DNA from: Terfezia claveryi
Taxonomy: Eukaryota; Ascomycota; Pezizomycetes; Pezizales; Pezizaceae
Reading direction: 5' to 3'
Assembly (NCBI GenBank): GCA_015179025.1
Contig: WHUX01000245.1
Coordinates: 1-64,000, forward strand
Length of the DNA: 64,000 nt
Made by a program: the position numbers and the translations under genes. Positions 23,334-35,765 of the stretch are shown here, piece after piece. Position 1 is the first letter of the stretch, and each line of letters opens with the position of its first letter. A model generated the notes under the pieces. That model was not told where the DNA came from. It saw only the letters and a list, made by a program, of their open reading frames with translations, and made no database searches.

Positions 23334-25494
23334 TTATTGTTGGATGTTAGCTCGGGTCTCATCTCTGGTTTGTGGTCCTTGTTTTCCTTTAGTCCTTCGA
23401 CGTCTCTTGAATGTATCTTCCATACTTCCGGTCGTCCAAAAGTCTTGAAGAATTTCGAGAGTGATATCCTTGGCGTTTACCCAGGAATCATATTTAGGAG
23501 TGTATCCTAGCCATCTGACCTTATATTGTCTTTCTCCAGTTCGAGGAGCTGTTCTGAATTCTAATACCTTTTCAACTTCATAACGATCTTCTTGAATTGG
23601 TCCTGGTTCCTGAGATTGTCTGTGAGGGAACTGGGTGGGATCGTTTTTGTAGTATGGTTTGAGTTTGCTAATATGAAAAGTATTATATATGAGGTGGAGG
23701 TCAGGTTGACTGGATAGGTCTAGGCTATAGTTATTGCGTTTCCAATTACTAGAAATAATGGAAAATGGGCCTAGCCATTTTGGTTTGAGCTTGAGTGAGA
23801 CATTCGATAGGTTGATATTTTCTGAGGAAAGCATAACCTGATGTCCGACTGAAAATTTGGCTGTATTGGGTAGTCGTTTGTTCGCTTGAGATGCTTGAGT
23901 CTTCTTGGCGTCATATAGGTTTTTAGATGTTACCTCATGACGTTCATTTGCGGGTACATATGCATTAATGGGGTATGGAAGTATCGATACGCCAAGATGT
24001 GCATTAAATCCAAATAGTGTGGAAAAGGGACTATTCTGTCTAGCGGCGTTATACCTAGAGTTAAGTTTCAACTGTATCTCTGGTAGTTTCTGTAGCCAAT
24101 CAAATCCTTCGATTTTACAAGCTCTTGCTACTTGTAGAATTTCTTTGTTCACAATTTCCGATTGTCCGTCTGCACGTGGATGATATGTGGTGGACGGTTC
24201 CAACTTGATTCCTTTATTCCTAGCCCAATCTTGAAAGTGTGTTGACAAAAAAGAAGTGTCGCGGTCAAAAACAATACAAAAAGGGTATCCCATAGTCGGG
24301 ACTACATGAGTGTCAAAGGTAGCAGTACATTGTTCTGCTGTGAAATTATCTGAGACAGGAATAAGAAACTTGAATCCTGATTGTCTATCGACAATCGTCC
24401 AAAGTCGTGAAATACAAACTACATGATCTTCTTTAACAGGAATATTCGGGTACAAAATTGAACACTTAGTAAACACAGGTGCTACTTTAAGAAAATCCAT
24501 CGATATGTCAGTCCATGGCCTGCTTGGTACATGTAATGGGGTTACGAGTCCAAGTGGCGCCTTGTTGGAATACTTTGTCCATTGACAAGTATCACAACTT
24601 CAGATATAGTCCTTAGTTGGTTCTGCAAAGGACTGGCAATCATATCGGTCAGTAAGATATTTCATCGTTTTTTCAATGCCACCATGAGCAGTTGCTTCAT
24701 GTGCATCTTTAATAACCAATTCGAGATAGTTCTTACCTTCGATGTTAAAGGTAGAGGGCAAGACTAGTCTCCATTGTCCTTGTCGGTTCTTGACATACAA
24801 AAATCCGTCTTTTATTCTATGATTCTTACGGTTCACAAAGGTATCATAGTAGTTCTTCCAGATAGGACATACTCTCATGCACGATTGATATGCGGCTTTC
24901 ATACCTGTTCCTTGGTCAAGCCAGTGTGTGATGAAGTAGTCCTTGTCGTCTTCCCATCCGTCGCTGATGTGCTTCTCTTCGATGAGCTTGTTGAGGGTCG
25001 GTTCGATCCTTGTGTTGAAGTCATTGATGGTGGGTTTCTTCTCCTTGCATGTAGAAGCATTATGTCCTGAAAACTTACAGAAATCACAACGCTGTCTGGA
25101 GGTGTTGGTGTCTTGAACAAAAGAGGGTAGATCTTCGTCAATAGCTACTCGCTTTTTAGAACGAGTGGTGACGGCGGCAGTGTTGATTGGAATTGCGTTA
25201 CTGCTGCTAGCAGGTGCAGCTGGTTGTTGAGGTGCATTCCATGGTTGTTGTGGGGCAACAGGAGTATTCATGATCTCCTGTTCCATTTGTCGGTTGGTCA
25301 TCTGTTCGGTAGGGTTACTGAACTGAATGCTGGGTTGGAGAGTGGGTTGTGTCGGCTTGTTAGCAATCCATCTTTTTGCCCATTCTCCGATTTCTTGAAT
25401 AGCTTCTTCGCAGCTGAGAGCTGGTGGAGGTGGATAAGCTGGCGTTTGTTGTACTGGTGCTAGTTCCTTTTGAGGCTTTAATTGCAGTACTTAA
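23334..25494 (-). pseudogene. pol: Integrase and chromodomain of gypsy E
   Basis: Minus-strand frame from the deletion junction (about 25494) to the stop at 23334-23336. It has a Pro-rich linker (VQQTPAYPPPPALS), a CCHC motif CDFCKFSGHNASTC, an integrase zinc finger (HEATAHGG ... SCDTC), and the catalytic triad in WTIVDRQSGF (D), IVFDRDTSF (D) and GQSEIVNKEIL (E). A chromodomain follows near the C-terminus (YEVEKVLEF ... YKVRWLGYTPKYDSW), then a basic tail. Only one stop interrupts it, a TGA just before SCDTC at about 24598-24600. Integrase normally acts with RT made from the same polyprotein; here RT is absent. Confidence 0.85.
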
Positions 25495-25499
25495 TGATT

Positions 25500-27525
25500 T
25501 CTTCTCGATACTTCTAGTCGGTATTTTGTACAGGTGTACAAATTGAGAATTAATTCAGTCTCCTCCCTTCGTTTGGAGATCAATTAAAGCTAGTGTGGGG
25601 TGTTCGTTAGCTTTAATGAATACCTTGCTAAAATCTGGTACCTGTCTTGACAAGGGTCATTCCTTGATTTTATCCTTGTTGTTTTTATCCTTGGTGGCTA
25701 TCAGCATAGCTAAATCTTGTGCGGCTGTATACATGGGTACCTTATTTTTTCGTTTCCTACAGTCCTTGTAGGAGTGTCCAGGGTTTCAACACCATAGACA
25801 TTTCTTGTCTTTAATTAATTGCATCTTCATCTTCTGATCCAATTTTTTTGTGATGGTGTTGCAATCTGAGTCCTTCCGATTTTCTGTGTTGGGTTTAGTG
25901 TTGGGATTGCTGCTAGGATTAAATCCTGTTTTTTGTCGTTGATTCTGGTCCCTGCATGGACTGTGACTTCGATTTTCATTCCGAGGGTGTTGTCGTCGGG
26001 ATGTATTCGTTGTGGATGGTGGGGCAATATCCTTTTTAGAAGCTTCATATGACTCCGCTTGATGCATGAGCTGATCATATGACCATTCTTCTTTGATTAA
26101 AGGAATTAATGTAGCTGACATATATGGCGGCAGGTGATTAAGAAACTTTCTTCTTTTTACTTCCTGTGATATTGATTGTTTGCCATCCTTGTCAATCAAT
26201 TTGATTTGCATTTCAGTAAGCCAGTTGGCAAACTGTTTGATTCCCATGTGACGTCCATCCTTGTATGGTGTGGCTGTCTCCCATCGTTTCCACAAAATGT
26301 CCTTACTAGTAGAGGGTATCAGAAAATCCCTTAGCGCTAGTATGAATCCAAAGAATGTCGCATTCTTTCCTTTTTCTCTTAGGAATTGATTATAAGTAGT
26401 AAGTGCGCTTCCTTCCATTCTGAATCCAACAATTTCCAAAGCTGAAGCGCCTTCCAAATCTATTCTTTTGAGAACAAACCAACGTTGCATTGCTGTGGCC
26501 CAAGAGTCAAAATATTGTGAGTCTTGCCATTTTTTGTCTTCTCCTCTTAATTTTTCTGGCATATCAATCTTTATTCCTTTTAAAGCATTCGTTGCTTTAT
26601 GGTTACCCGTTGTAACCATTCCTGTTGTAGATTCCCATTGCTGGTGTTCGACTGATTTCCCTCGTTTGGGTTTTCTTTTAAGAGTTTAACTTGCAACTGA
26701 CGATGCCTTATCAGAGTCCGAGCTATCATCTCCGCTGTCATCGGGGTCTCGTCCTCCTCCTTGCGTTTTCTGCTGCTGTTGGTCTAGTCCTGTATCTAGA
26801 TCATCATCGTCTTCTGGTAATTCTATATCTTCTGGTGGTTGGTCTTTGTCGTCTGGTTCTTTGGCTGACCTAGTCCTCCTTTATGGTGTCTCAGGTGCTC
26901 GACCTTTGCCTTTCGATTGATCTTTTGGTGTTCTCAGGAACGCTCCTGGAAGTTCTTTCCTAGGATTGAAAAAATCCTCCGCGGTATGTGCTGATTCTTC
27001 TTGATAAGTGCCGCTCATTATGAATGCTATTATTTCTTCCCAGTTATTTATTACCCAATTCGGTTTCCTTAAAAGCGGAACAACAGGTTTCCTTAATTCT
27101 TTACTTAAAAATGCGTTCATTTCTAAGTCTTCTTCTTTGAATGGGTAAGGTGTTAGCCATAAGTAGTGTTTTGCTACGGCTTCCATTAAGAGTCGAGTAT
27201 CATCAGGATGATACTGTTGGGCATGTCCCATTGAGCTAGTATATTTCAAAATCTCCTCAATTGTTGGAAGATGTCTATTCCAAAATTCTTCTGGTGCGAG
27301 AGGTAAAGCCATACTAAAATATAGTTTGGTTCCTGCTCCACCTGGTTCTCCTATTTCTATATCGATAGGCAGATTTATTTCCCCTTCTGTGTTAGGAATT
27401 ATAAATCTGGTTTTTCTGGGAGTTTCTTCTACTAATTTCTTAATATCTTCGGGTAACATAGTTAACCGTCTCGACCTCTTAGTCTTCTTACTAAGTTCAG
27501 ACGCCATTATGTCTGATTTCGTCAT
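25500..27525 (-). pseudogene. gag: gag of gypsy E plus protease stub
   Basis: Starts at ATG 27525 (MTKSDIMASELSKKTKR). Residues 1-214 form a domain I do not recognise (PLAPEEFWNRHLPTIEEIL). After a stop at about 26881 and an acidic stretch (LPEDDDDLDTGLDQQQQK), a second stop leads into the capsid-like part (PEKLRGEDKKWQDSQYFDSW). The zinc knuckle KCLWC-stop-NPGHSYKDC has a stop inside it at about 25785. A protease beginning (ALIDLQTKGGD, INSQFVHLYKIPT) ends abruptly near 25500. All parts are in one frame; only stops break it. Confidence 0.75.
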
Positions 27526-28338
27526 CTGTCCGCAACTAAATACAGCTGGTTATGCGATACGATTGTGGAGTTACTTTTCTTCTTTGGCACCTTTCTGTGC
27601 TGATAGTGTGGTGGCTGATGATCCTTATGATCTCCGTTCGACTGACGGTTCTGTTGGCTCAGTGGCTCACGAGGCTGGTGAGGCTGGATATCAGGATCCT
27701 GATGTATCTTATGGTCCTGGTTTTTCTTCGTCTACTGGTCTAGAATCTGGTTCTAGTTCTTCCGGCAAGAGTGTACGTTTTCTGATTGGTGTGTTGAGGT
27801 AGACGTTGGGGGCACAGAGGTATTGGTAGAGATGTCTGGGCCTAAGGAAGGTTCTGATGGAGGTAATTCTTTTCTGGAGGAAATGGCTGCAATGGAGGCA
27901 GCGAGATTTGAGCCTTGAGATTGTGACGCTTGGTTGTTTAGACCAATTATTCCTGGGACCTGGGGGGCTGGTTTTTCAATGGTGTACTGGATTTATAGGT
28001 ACAGATGTAATGGCGGTTGCCAGGAGTGCAAGATGAGTTGTCGATCTTATTGGGAAAAGTGTTGTGAATGAGGGTGGGATTGTTTAATGTGGGATACCAC
28101 TGCCCGTTAGAGCTCTGCTTAGCTTGCTTCTAAGTCTTTTGTTGATGTACTGCAGTTGAGAGTCTGATGTCTCGTTTGTTGGATTTTTTGTTGGCTAGCT
28201 AGTTGAATAATGATATCGATTTTATATGTGCACTTGGGTGTCGAATTGTATACACTTGCGTGAGTGTAATAAAGGTATCCGAAGGTTGATCAGGCCTTGG
28301 ATTTAAGAGTAAAGATTAGGCAAGTAAGTTAAAAAAAA
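27526..28338. other. 5' untranslated region of gypsy E (minus-strand sense)
   Basis: About 0.8 kb between the gag start and the 5' LTR. It holds no long frame with recognisable content on the minus strand. The plus-strand frame across 27326-27802 is antisense to gag and not credible. On the minus strand the sequence next to the LTR is TTTTTTTTAACTTACTTG; I see no standard tRNA primer site. Confidence 0.5.
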
Positions 28339-29021
28339 TGTAATGAATGGTACTAGACAGTATTCATTCGGTACCGTTTATACAATCTATATCCGTGGGC
28401 ACGGACGTTTGTGTATTTCGGTTCTGCTGAGGTAAGACCTCAGAAGGGTAGGGAGATTACTATGTGGGACGTTCCCGGAGAGAACAGTAATTAACTGGTG
28501 TAATCTATCTTATATGATTTGTGCTATCTAAGCTATATGATCTTGATCTGATCGGAATATAGGCTTGCTTGCTTCTGAAGGCTTGCTTGGTTGCTTCTTG
28601 TCTTTCTTCTTGTGGATTCCAGAGGGAATCCAGTGGCCTATTTATACTCCTCTGAGATCTGATGACTAAGGAAATAAATACAATAAAGGGTGGCACACTA
28701 GAAGGTGGTGCGCTGTACAAAAGGGGTCATGTGGCCATGGTAATGAGTCACACGCCTTAAACGATGGTCATGTGGCCATAGTAATGAGTCACACACCTTA
28801 AACAGAGGTCACGCGGCCATAATGAGGGTGTCTTCATATGGCAAGTGCCATGGAACTTCCTATGGCAAATTCCGCGTGTTATGGACGCTTATAAAGCAAT
28901 AGGAGGTGGTAGAAGGCTAGTCCTTCAACCGAGAGCTTAGTTACATAACATAGTAGTAATATAGGAAATACAAAAGTATATAATCAATTATATAAGCAAT
29001 GAGATAACGTTCTCCATTACA
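28339..29021 (-). repeat. 5' LTR of gypsy E (minus-strand sense)
   Basis: About 98% identical to 22506-23188 by eye. Differences are almost all C/T or G/A, so light RIP or simple ageing affected the pair after insertion. Confidence 0.92.
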
Positions 29022-29186
29022 ACTGCTCAGAGTGTAGATATATACCATCCCGGAATGGCCTGGCAATCTTGCAACGGCCCAGTCCATACCGGTATGAGGG
29101 GCCATACCGGTATGGCCCGGACAATCCCGGAACGGCCCGGTCCATACCGGTATGGACCAGAATCCTGGAACGGACCAGAACATATA

Positions 29187-29635
29187 TCTACTACTATATT
29201 GTTTATATGTTTCTCTATTACGATATCTTCTTCTATTTATTTCTATCTAGTTCCATGACGAGTATCTATATCATATCTTACATGTAGCTTACTCTGTACT
29301 GTCATACTCACATGTCTATATATCTATACTCGTTATTTCCCACACTATTTTATTTGAATATTATATGCATATAACCTTTCTACTTATGGATATCTCTTCA
29401 TTACTTCCTATTTAAGTTAGGCTATTATATGTTTCGTTTGCACTCTATATTTATGTATTTAAGGCTGGTGTTTACCTACTCCTCTAGATAGTTAATCAAG
29501 CAACACATACTGCACTCGCAGTCCTCCCCATATCGTACACACTTCTCCTGTAATCCTCGCTACCCCTCCATAATCTCTGCTGGTTACCACGCTACTTCTT
29601 ACGCTGTCCCGCTACCTATTTTATCCACTTTAATA
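29187..29635 (+). repeat. 3' LTR of copia C, right fragment
   Basis: Resumes at CTACTACTATATTG and runs to CCACTTTAATA, matching the 5' LTR from its base 62 to its end. The gypsy B RT frame restarts immediately after the target duplication. Confidence 0.9.
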
Positions 29636-29640
29636 CAAAG

Positions 29641-32002
29641 AAAGGACTATTCGAGTATATGGTCATGCTATGTGGATTGACTAATGCTCTAGCTACTTTT
29701 CAAGAGATAATGGATATGAGTTTTAAGAATATAGAATAATATATCTGGTACTTAGATAACATCCTCATCTACTGAGATAAGATAGAAGAAGAACATCAGC
29801 AGCTAGTCAAAAAAGTTCTTCAGCAATGCATCTAGTATGGGCTAGTAGTTAACTTCACAAAGTCCAAATTCCATATCCAAAAGACCTTATTCCTTAATCA
29901 TATCGTCAATGGTCAGCAAATCCAAATGGACCCCTCCAAGCTCAAAACTATATCCTAATGGCCTATTCCTGTTAACAAGAAAGAGGTACAAGCATTCTTA
30001 GGCTTTGCTAACTACTACTATCAATTTATTGCCAATTATAGTGCTAAGGCATACTTCTTAATCAACTTAACGAAAGATGTTCCTTTTAGTTGGGGACATG
30101 AATAATAGCAAGCCTTTGAAGACCTCTGAGAATGATTTCTCACTGCACCTATCTTTACATAGTTTAACTGACAGCTCAAGACAATCATAGAGACTGATGC
30201 TAGTAATCAGGCTATTACTAGTATTTTATCTCAATACTATATTGTCAATGGAGGAAAGCAGCTTCACTCCATTGAATATCATACAAAAACCCTCTCTACA
30301 GCTCTATACAACTGGTTTATCCATAATAAAGAATTGTTTGCAATCGTAGATTGTTTCTAGAAGTGGCGAGATTAGTTAGTATGTATTTAAGTAAATATCT
30401 ATATAGACCATCAAGAGTAATAGTATTTTAATATAAAGCAGAAGCTTAACTCACGTCAAGCTACCTGGTACCTTCGCATGTCAGAGTTCATCTATAATAT
30501 TCACTACAGACCTGGTTTGAAGATAGGCAAGCCAGATGGCCTATCTAGACATTCAGGGGAAGAGAAATCTAGTATGGATGCCAGATTTTTTGAAGATGGA
30601 CAGCTTATGGTACTAAGGGAAGAGAATGAAAAGAAAGCAGAGGACATTGAAGTAGAAGGGATAGATGTAGCAGGATGGCAGAAGAAGGATAGACTATAGG
30701 TCATACCCCTCGAATTAAAGTTGAAAGTGCTGATGCAGCACTATGACAGTCAAGTGGCAGAACATTGAGGAAGACATCATAATTAATAGCTAGTATCAAG
30801 GAACTTTACATAGGACAAGTAGCAGGAAGATATTGTGAACTAGGTGGCAGCATGTACTAAATATCAAAAAGCAAAAGCAGATAGGTATAGCAGGCAAATG
30901 AAGTTGGTACCAATACCAGCTAGGGAACAACCATTTAAAGAGATAGCTATGGACTTCATTGGTGAGCTACTAGAGTCAGAATGTTCCAATGCAATACTCA
31001 TTATCACAGACTGGTTTACGAAAGTACAACATTATATTCTAGTGAAAACTATATGGATAGTATCCAACGTTGCTAATACCTATCTTAATATGATATAGAG
31101 ACTCAGTGGCCTCCCTTAACACATTACCTCTAATCCTGGTCTACAATTTTCTTTCAGATTATTCAAAGAGCTTAACTAAAAGCTCAACATCACCTTTTAC
31201 CTTTCAACTGCCTATTATCCTTAGACCAATGGCCTTGCTGAATAGGCAGTCTAAATACTTAAGCAGTACCTCTACATCTACAGTCATAATAGGCAAGCTT
31301 ATTAGAAACAATAGCTACCTTTAGCTAAGTTTGCCTATAATACTACTGCCTATTCTACTCATAAGTACTCCTCCTATCAAAGTCTTTATGACTTTGACCC
31401 TCGTACCATCTACCTCTCAAATGACCATAAATCCTCCTTTTCTACTATAGAAGAATAGCTAGACCGAATGACAACTGTACACAACTAAATTCACAATATC
31501 CACAAGCAAATCAACTACAAAAGAATTACTATATACCTTGAAAATGCATGCAGATTTGCTATTGATGACTGGGTATTGGTCAACCACTGGAACCTATAAA
31601 TATGAGCAGGGAACAACTATTCTCTCACTAGTAAGTGGATCAGACCTTACAAGGTTATCGAAGCTATTGGTTCATATGCATATAGGCTAGAAGTTCTATA
31701 AGGCATATGATGGCACAATGTTGTTCATGTTACCCTCCTTAAGCCATTCAGACAATGAGATGAGCTACAAGATATAGATGAAAATGAACTAGATATCTTC
31801 AAAGTTGAATCCATTATGGACTCCTGCCGAAATAGAGGAGTAGTTAAGTATAGGGTATGTTGGGTAGCATATATGGAGTTTAAAGATACCTGGGAAATCT
31901 TTGACAAGTTGGATAACTGTATAGAAGAGCTCAAGAAGTATTGTGAGAAGTTTCCTAATGAGCTATGTGATGAAAGAGATATCTGTGGTTCAGACCTATG
32001 TT
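29641..32002 (+). pseudogene. pol: pol of gypsy B, second part: RT, RNase H, integrase, chromodomain
   Basis: Continues the RT frame from 16644. RT: KGLFEYMVMLCGLTNALATF and WYLDNILIY (YLDN in place of Y.DD). Then [15 protein letters not shown]. RNase H: IIETDASNQAITSILSQYY. Chromovirus linker: IYNIHYRPGLKIGKPDGLSR. Integrase: core start MDFIGELLESECSNAILII and AYYP-stop-TNGLAE, the relic of HPQTDG. The C-terminal chromodomain is recognisable (FKVESIMDSC ... VKYRVCWVAYMEFKDTWE), ending at TGA near 32002. Many stops are present, but all domains lie in one frame. Confidence 0.85.
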
Positions 32003-32277
32003 GAGTTATTCTATGGATAAAGACATGGTACCTTTTATTCTCCTACTTGTCACCTTTTCTCTCTGGGTTTTTTAGCAAAAGGTTTAGTTTTTATTGGCCA
32101 TAGTATGCATGTGTAAGTATACCAGTCTTATAGTACTCTATATTGTGGGGAGAGAGGTATCTTGCTAAAAATAGTATTATATCTACCATTACAGTTACCT
32201 AAGGTATTACTAACACTCATCTTCTCCAAGGTTAAAAGGACTTATATTCAGCTAAGGACAGCTGCCTCGCAATGGGG

Positions 32278-32886
32278 AGTAATATTAAGGCTCAGATAAG
32301 GGACCTACCTCTTTGAGGGCTAATACCAATACTCTACTATAAAGCTAACTGATATGGCCTAATCAACTATGCAGATAGGGTATTGCAGATAAAGAGATTG
32401 GTATATTGAAGTGTGTAGCCTCTAACATCAGATCTCATATATATATCTCTCTTCTTGTTTCCATTAAATTCTATTTGTATATCATTTATGTATCATTATT
32501 AGATATATATAAGTTATTTTCTGTTTTTCAGCCTGACTGTAAAGTATTGTAGTTCAGGCTGTCTAATCAATATATATCAGACTGCAATATTTCAAATTAG
32601 AAAGTGTCTTCCCAATCAGGTAACAACCTTCCATTAATGCTACTAAGCTGTTATAGGAAGTATTGTCCAGATCTGATTATTCGTTATCAGATCTAAGCTT
32701 CTATATAACCCACTGCTTTTACATAGTTAATACAATAAGACCCAAGTAGTATTCTAAGTCTTATATAGCTTTACTCTTATTAAGTCTATAATACACCTGA
32801 GTTATTACTACATTTATACTTTTCTCTACTAGTTATCTATTCTCTCTCTGAAGTAATTTCATAGTTACAGCTTGCCTGTAATATAA
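32278..32886 (+). repeat. 3' LTR of gypsy B
   Basis: About 609 bp, aligned with the 5' LTR at 13290-13902. It is preceded by a purine stretch (AATGGGGAG). The exact first base is uncertain because the terminal TG appears mutated. Confidence 0.8.
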
Positions 32887-35552
32887 GGGTACTACAACCT
32901 CAATAAAATATAGGAATACTTTCCCCTTTTGGTATATAGTTTAAGATTTCTTTTGACTTATACTACTTCTTGTAATTGCTATACTTTAGGCTAGTCTAGT
33001 TTACCTTGAGCTCTTATGTAAGTCCCCTTCAATTAATGTATTACATAGAAATATGACATTATTACGAAAGCCCTATATAAATAAGATAGGTAGGATTAGT
33101 TTAGTTCTATGAGGAGTAATACAGCCTAGCCTTTAGTATAAGACTAAGTATAACTAGAATAGGGTAGAGTATTTAGGGGTTGTTGGTAAGTAAGCTTAGT
33201 GAAGTTCTGGTTAGGTTTAGTACTCCTTTAGTGCTGTCGGATGTGCTTACTTACAGTCTTAGATGACTAACAGGGTTATAATCAATCACTTTACTTCTGC
33301 TATTTGTATCAAAACTATTTCTTCTAATACTATGGCACAACTCAAACAACTCAATATATGATTCAAATAAAATCATGTGAAGTTCAACATAGATGCTATC
33401 CTCTAACAACCTAGAGATAGTTAAGAAAATTAAGTAAAGTTCTTAGTAGATTTTAGTTAATAATACATAGTGATTCAAGATGATCAAGTGAAAATCACCA
33501 CTAAAATCAATAGCCAACTCCAATCTTTACATGAGGACATAGTATCTATCAAAAAAGACACTTTAGATATAGTTGTGACAGTAGTATAGTTATGTGAGCA
33601 GTTAGGTAATCAGTAGAGGACCAGTGTTATTATATTGAAAATGATTATAGTACATATCCACTAGGGCCAGGACACTTCAACTTCTTGATTAGTAAGATTC
33701 TTATCTTTAGAAAAGAAGTTACTTACTTATCTAACTCACCCTAGATATCCTTTGTTTGAGCTATGTATTTAGAATAATTACATATACTGAGGAATTAATG
33801 TAGTAAGAAAAGATAATTGTATATGTAAAGAATAATAAGTAATTAATAGTATACTTTAGAATATACTATAACTAATCTATAAAACATAATATTATGGTAG
33901 ATGTTGCTGCTATATGATAGCTAACACCCACATCTGCTATCTTATATTTACAATTAGTTAAGTTGGCTGTATGTACTATACTTCTTATTCTATATACCTT
34001 ATTAGCAATATCATCATTAATACTAGTATGAATTCCTTAATTATATTGAAGTTGGAGCTAACCATTTTGTAGTAGCAGGTAGTGCTAGTACTTGGGAAGG
34101 AGCATGTTTCTAGCTCTCAGTCTACTTAATATATTGGCTAGTTAGACAACTTGTATGTCATTGCAATTAAAAGATATATAAGGACTTTGAAGGTGCTCAT
34201 TCGACTTGAGACATCTACTCTCTTTTATTTGTATCCTCTATTCTAAGAGAAATACTAAAACTACATTTTTGCTTGTCTTCCTAGAGTAGTATCAGCAGAG
34301 CAAAAACATGATTATCTATTTGATCAATATATTTACATATAATAATATATAAATACCTTATTATTGCATTCATATATAAAACTAGTACTATATTTTAATA
34401 ACTAATTCTTGATAACCAACTCTTTATTCCCTCTACTTCATTCTCTCTTACTCTCCTATTGGAAATCAACTATCACTCTATTCTAGGCAAACAATATTAT
34501 CTCAAAGCAAGTAACTTAAAGCTTTGCTTTTATTTTACCTTCAATTATCTTATACTAATACCTACCTATCAAGTACTAGCCAAAGACATGCAACTACTTA
34601 CTACATCTGTCCCTAACAAAATGCAATGAGTTATTGACTTCAATAATATCCTCTACAAGGTATCCAGTACTAACATGTAACCTATATACTTACTTAATGT
34701 CAATCAGGTTATTTCTCTACTAATGTTACCTAGTTACCCTAATGTACAAGTGTAGATTCAACTAATTACACCTATAAATAAACTGCATATAGCAAAGCCA
34801 GTGGCTGAGGCTAAGGTTATTTTAACAAAGTAAGGCAAGGCTGGATAGCAGAAATATAAAGTTTGTCATATGAAGAACATCAAATGCATGTATATTATAT
34901 TTCAATTTACTTGCTGAAAACTGTCACTAAATATCTATAGATATAGAGGTAATTCTATGTTATGACAAATAAGTTATAACAATCATAATAATATAGAATA
35001 TTTGGAGAATACAGATATGGCATATCTATATAATACAGATAAATCTATTCTATGGGAGCTTTTTGAAGCTGTATGTATTATAGGACAAAAGATTTTTCCA
35101 CTAATAGCATAGTTGTCTAATAGTATATTATAGTTGTCATGACTCCTAAACTCTTTTGGTTCTATTGATTAATTGTTTGAACAATATCAATAGGAGGAAT
35201 TGGGCTTTATAAATCTCTACTTATTCTTATTTTTTGCTCTTCATCAATCAATATGATTATTATTTTTTATATTTCAACTTTTGTTATAATTATAGCTGGT
35301 ACAACTATCAAAGAGTACAAACCAGTAATAGTTATTAGTAAAGAAATAAATGGTCAAGTATTGAGAGTTTATTTCATTGTCACATATCTTTCTACTTTTC
35401 TACTAACTTTAAAAAGAAGAAATTGGAAGTGAAATCGGACTTATAGATCTAACTTATGCAATATAATTATACTCAAGTCTGAGTAAACACTAGCTTTCGA
35501 GCTCAAGTAAACATAAGTAAATCCTATTCATCAGGAAAGAAAATAGTTTATC
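32887..35552. other. Unassigned AT-rich DNA
   Basis: No frame with a recognisable domain. Around 33430-33600 a polar frame (DDQVKITTKINSQLQSLHED) hints at a coiled-coil Gag remnant, but nothing confirms it. Confidence 0.4.
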
Positions 35553-35765
35553 TCCAATGTCTCTAGAGATAGTAATGCCACTGGAGACAAGATATGTCTC
35601 TACGATTGGCAGAATGTCTTCTAGTGTCTTCTAGAGATACTAAGAGACACCAGGAGATACATAGGAGACACTCAGAAGACATACAAGAGACACAAAAGAC
35701 ACAAAAGATATAAGAGACAACTCTGTTTCCTGGAGATACTACTTGGCATCTCGATGCCACTTTTT
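35553..35765. repeat. Purine-rich GAGACAC/GTCTCT repeat tract
   Basis: Irregular reiteration of AGAGACAC, AGGAGACAC and GTCTCTAG over about 210 bp, with inverted pieces at both ends (GCCACTGGAGAC near 35578 and CTTGGCATC near 35744). No coding content; GC-richer than its surroundings. Confidence 0.5.

Larger units (their letters stand above)
22506..29021 (-). mobile_element. Ty3/gypsy chromovirus E, RT-less deletion derivative
   Basis: Direct 683-bp LTRs (22506-23188 and 28339-29021) differ at only about 13 sites, all but one transitions. Flanks ACTG/ACTG are a likely 4-bp target duplication inside element D. On the minus strand the internal region encodes gag, the first ~30 residues of protease, then integrase and chromodomain. 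The protease core, RT and RNase H are missing; the junction lies near 25480-25520. At 6.5 kb with most of the remaining coding frame open, it is the least damaged insertion in the nest. Confidence 0.88.
21595..29182. mobile_element. Inverted-repeat DNA element D (about 1.07 kb without gypsy E)
   Basis: Left end TGTTCTAGTCCATTC and right end, read inverted, TGTTCTGGTCCGTTCC form terminal inverted repeats of roughly 45 bp, flanked by a 4-bp TATA duplication (21591-21594, 29183-29186). Left arm 21595-22505, right arm 29022-29182; gypsy E sits between. The subterminal regions repeat the palindrome CCATACCGGTATGG: perfect copies near 29110 and 29145, one-mismatch copies near 29085 and at about 21623. 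No convincing transposase frame. TG...CA ends with a 4-bp duplication could suit Ginger- or Sola-like elements, but the family is unresolved. Confidence 0.75.
16645..29635 (+). mobile_element. Ty1/copia element C, 3' LTR split by element D
   Basis: The 5' LTR is 16645-17154 (510 bp), the internal region 17155-21533, and the 3' LTR lies in two pieces (21534-21594 and 29187-29635). The pieces total 61+449=510 bp, exactly the 5' LTR length once the 4-bp duplication from element D is removed. Target duplication is taaag (16640-16644) and caaag (29636-29640), one transition apart. The host is the RT gene of gypsy B. Confidence 0.92.
13290..32886 (+). mobile_element. Ty3/gypsy chromovirus B, split by nested elements C, D and E
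   Basis: Direct LTRs at 13290-13902 and 32278-32886 bracket gag, protease, RT, RNase H, integrase and chromodomain. Copia C (16645-29635) interrupts the RT. If C and one copy of its 5-bp target duplication are removed, the pol frame continues in phase (12996 bases, divisible by 3). The original element would be about 6.6 kb. It is very AT-rich with dozens of stops, consistent with old RIP. Confidence 0.88.

Noticed and set aside
24600..25785. Search for RT or RNase H motifs inside gypsy E
   Set aside because: No RT motif (such as Y.DD or LTNAP) or RNase H motif (such as TDAS) in any minus-strand frame; the space is too short for RT.
27326..27802. 158-codon plus-strand frame
   Set aside because: Antisense to the gag start and leader of gypsy E; Ser-rich with no recognisable domain.
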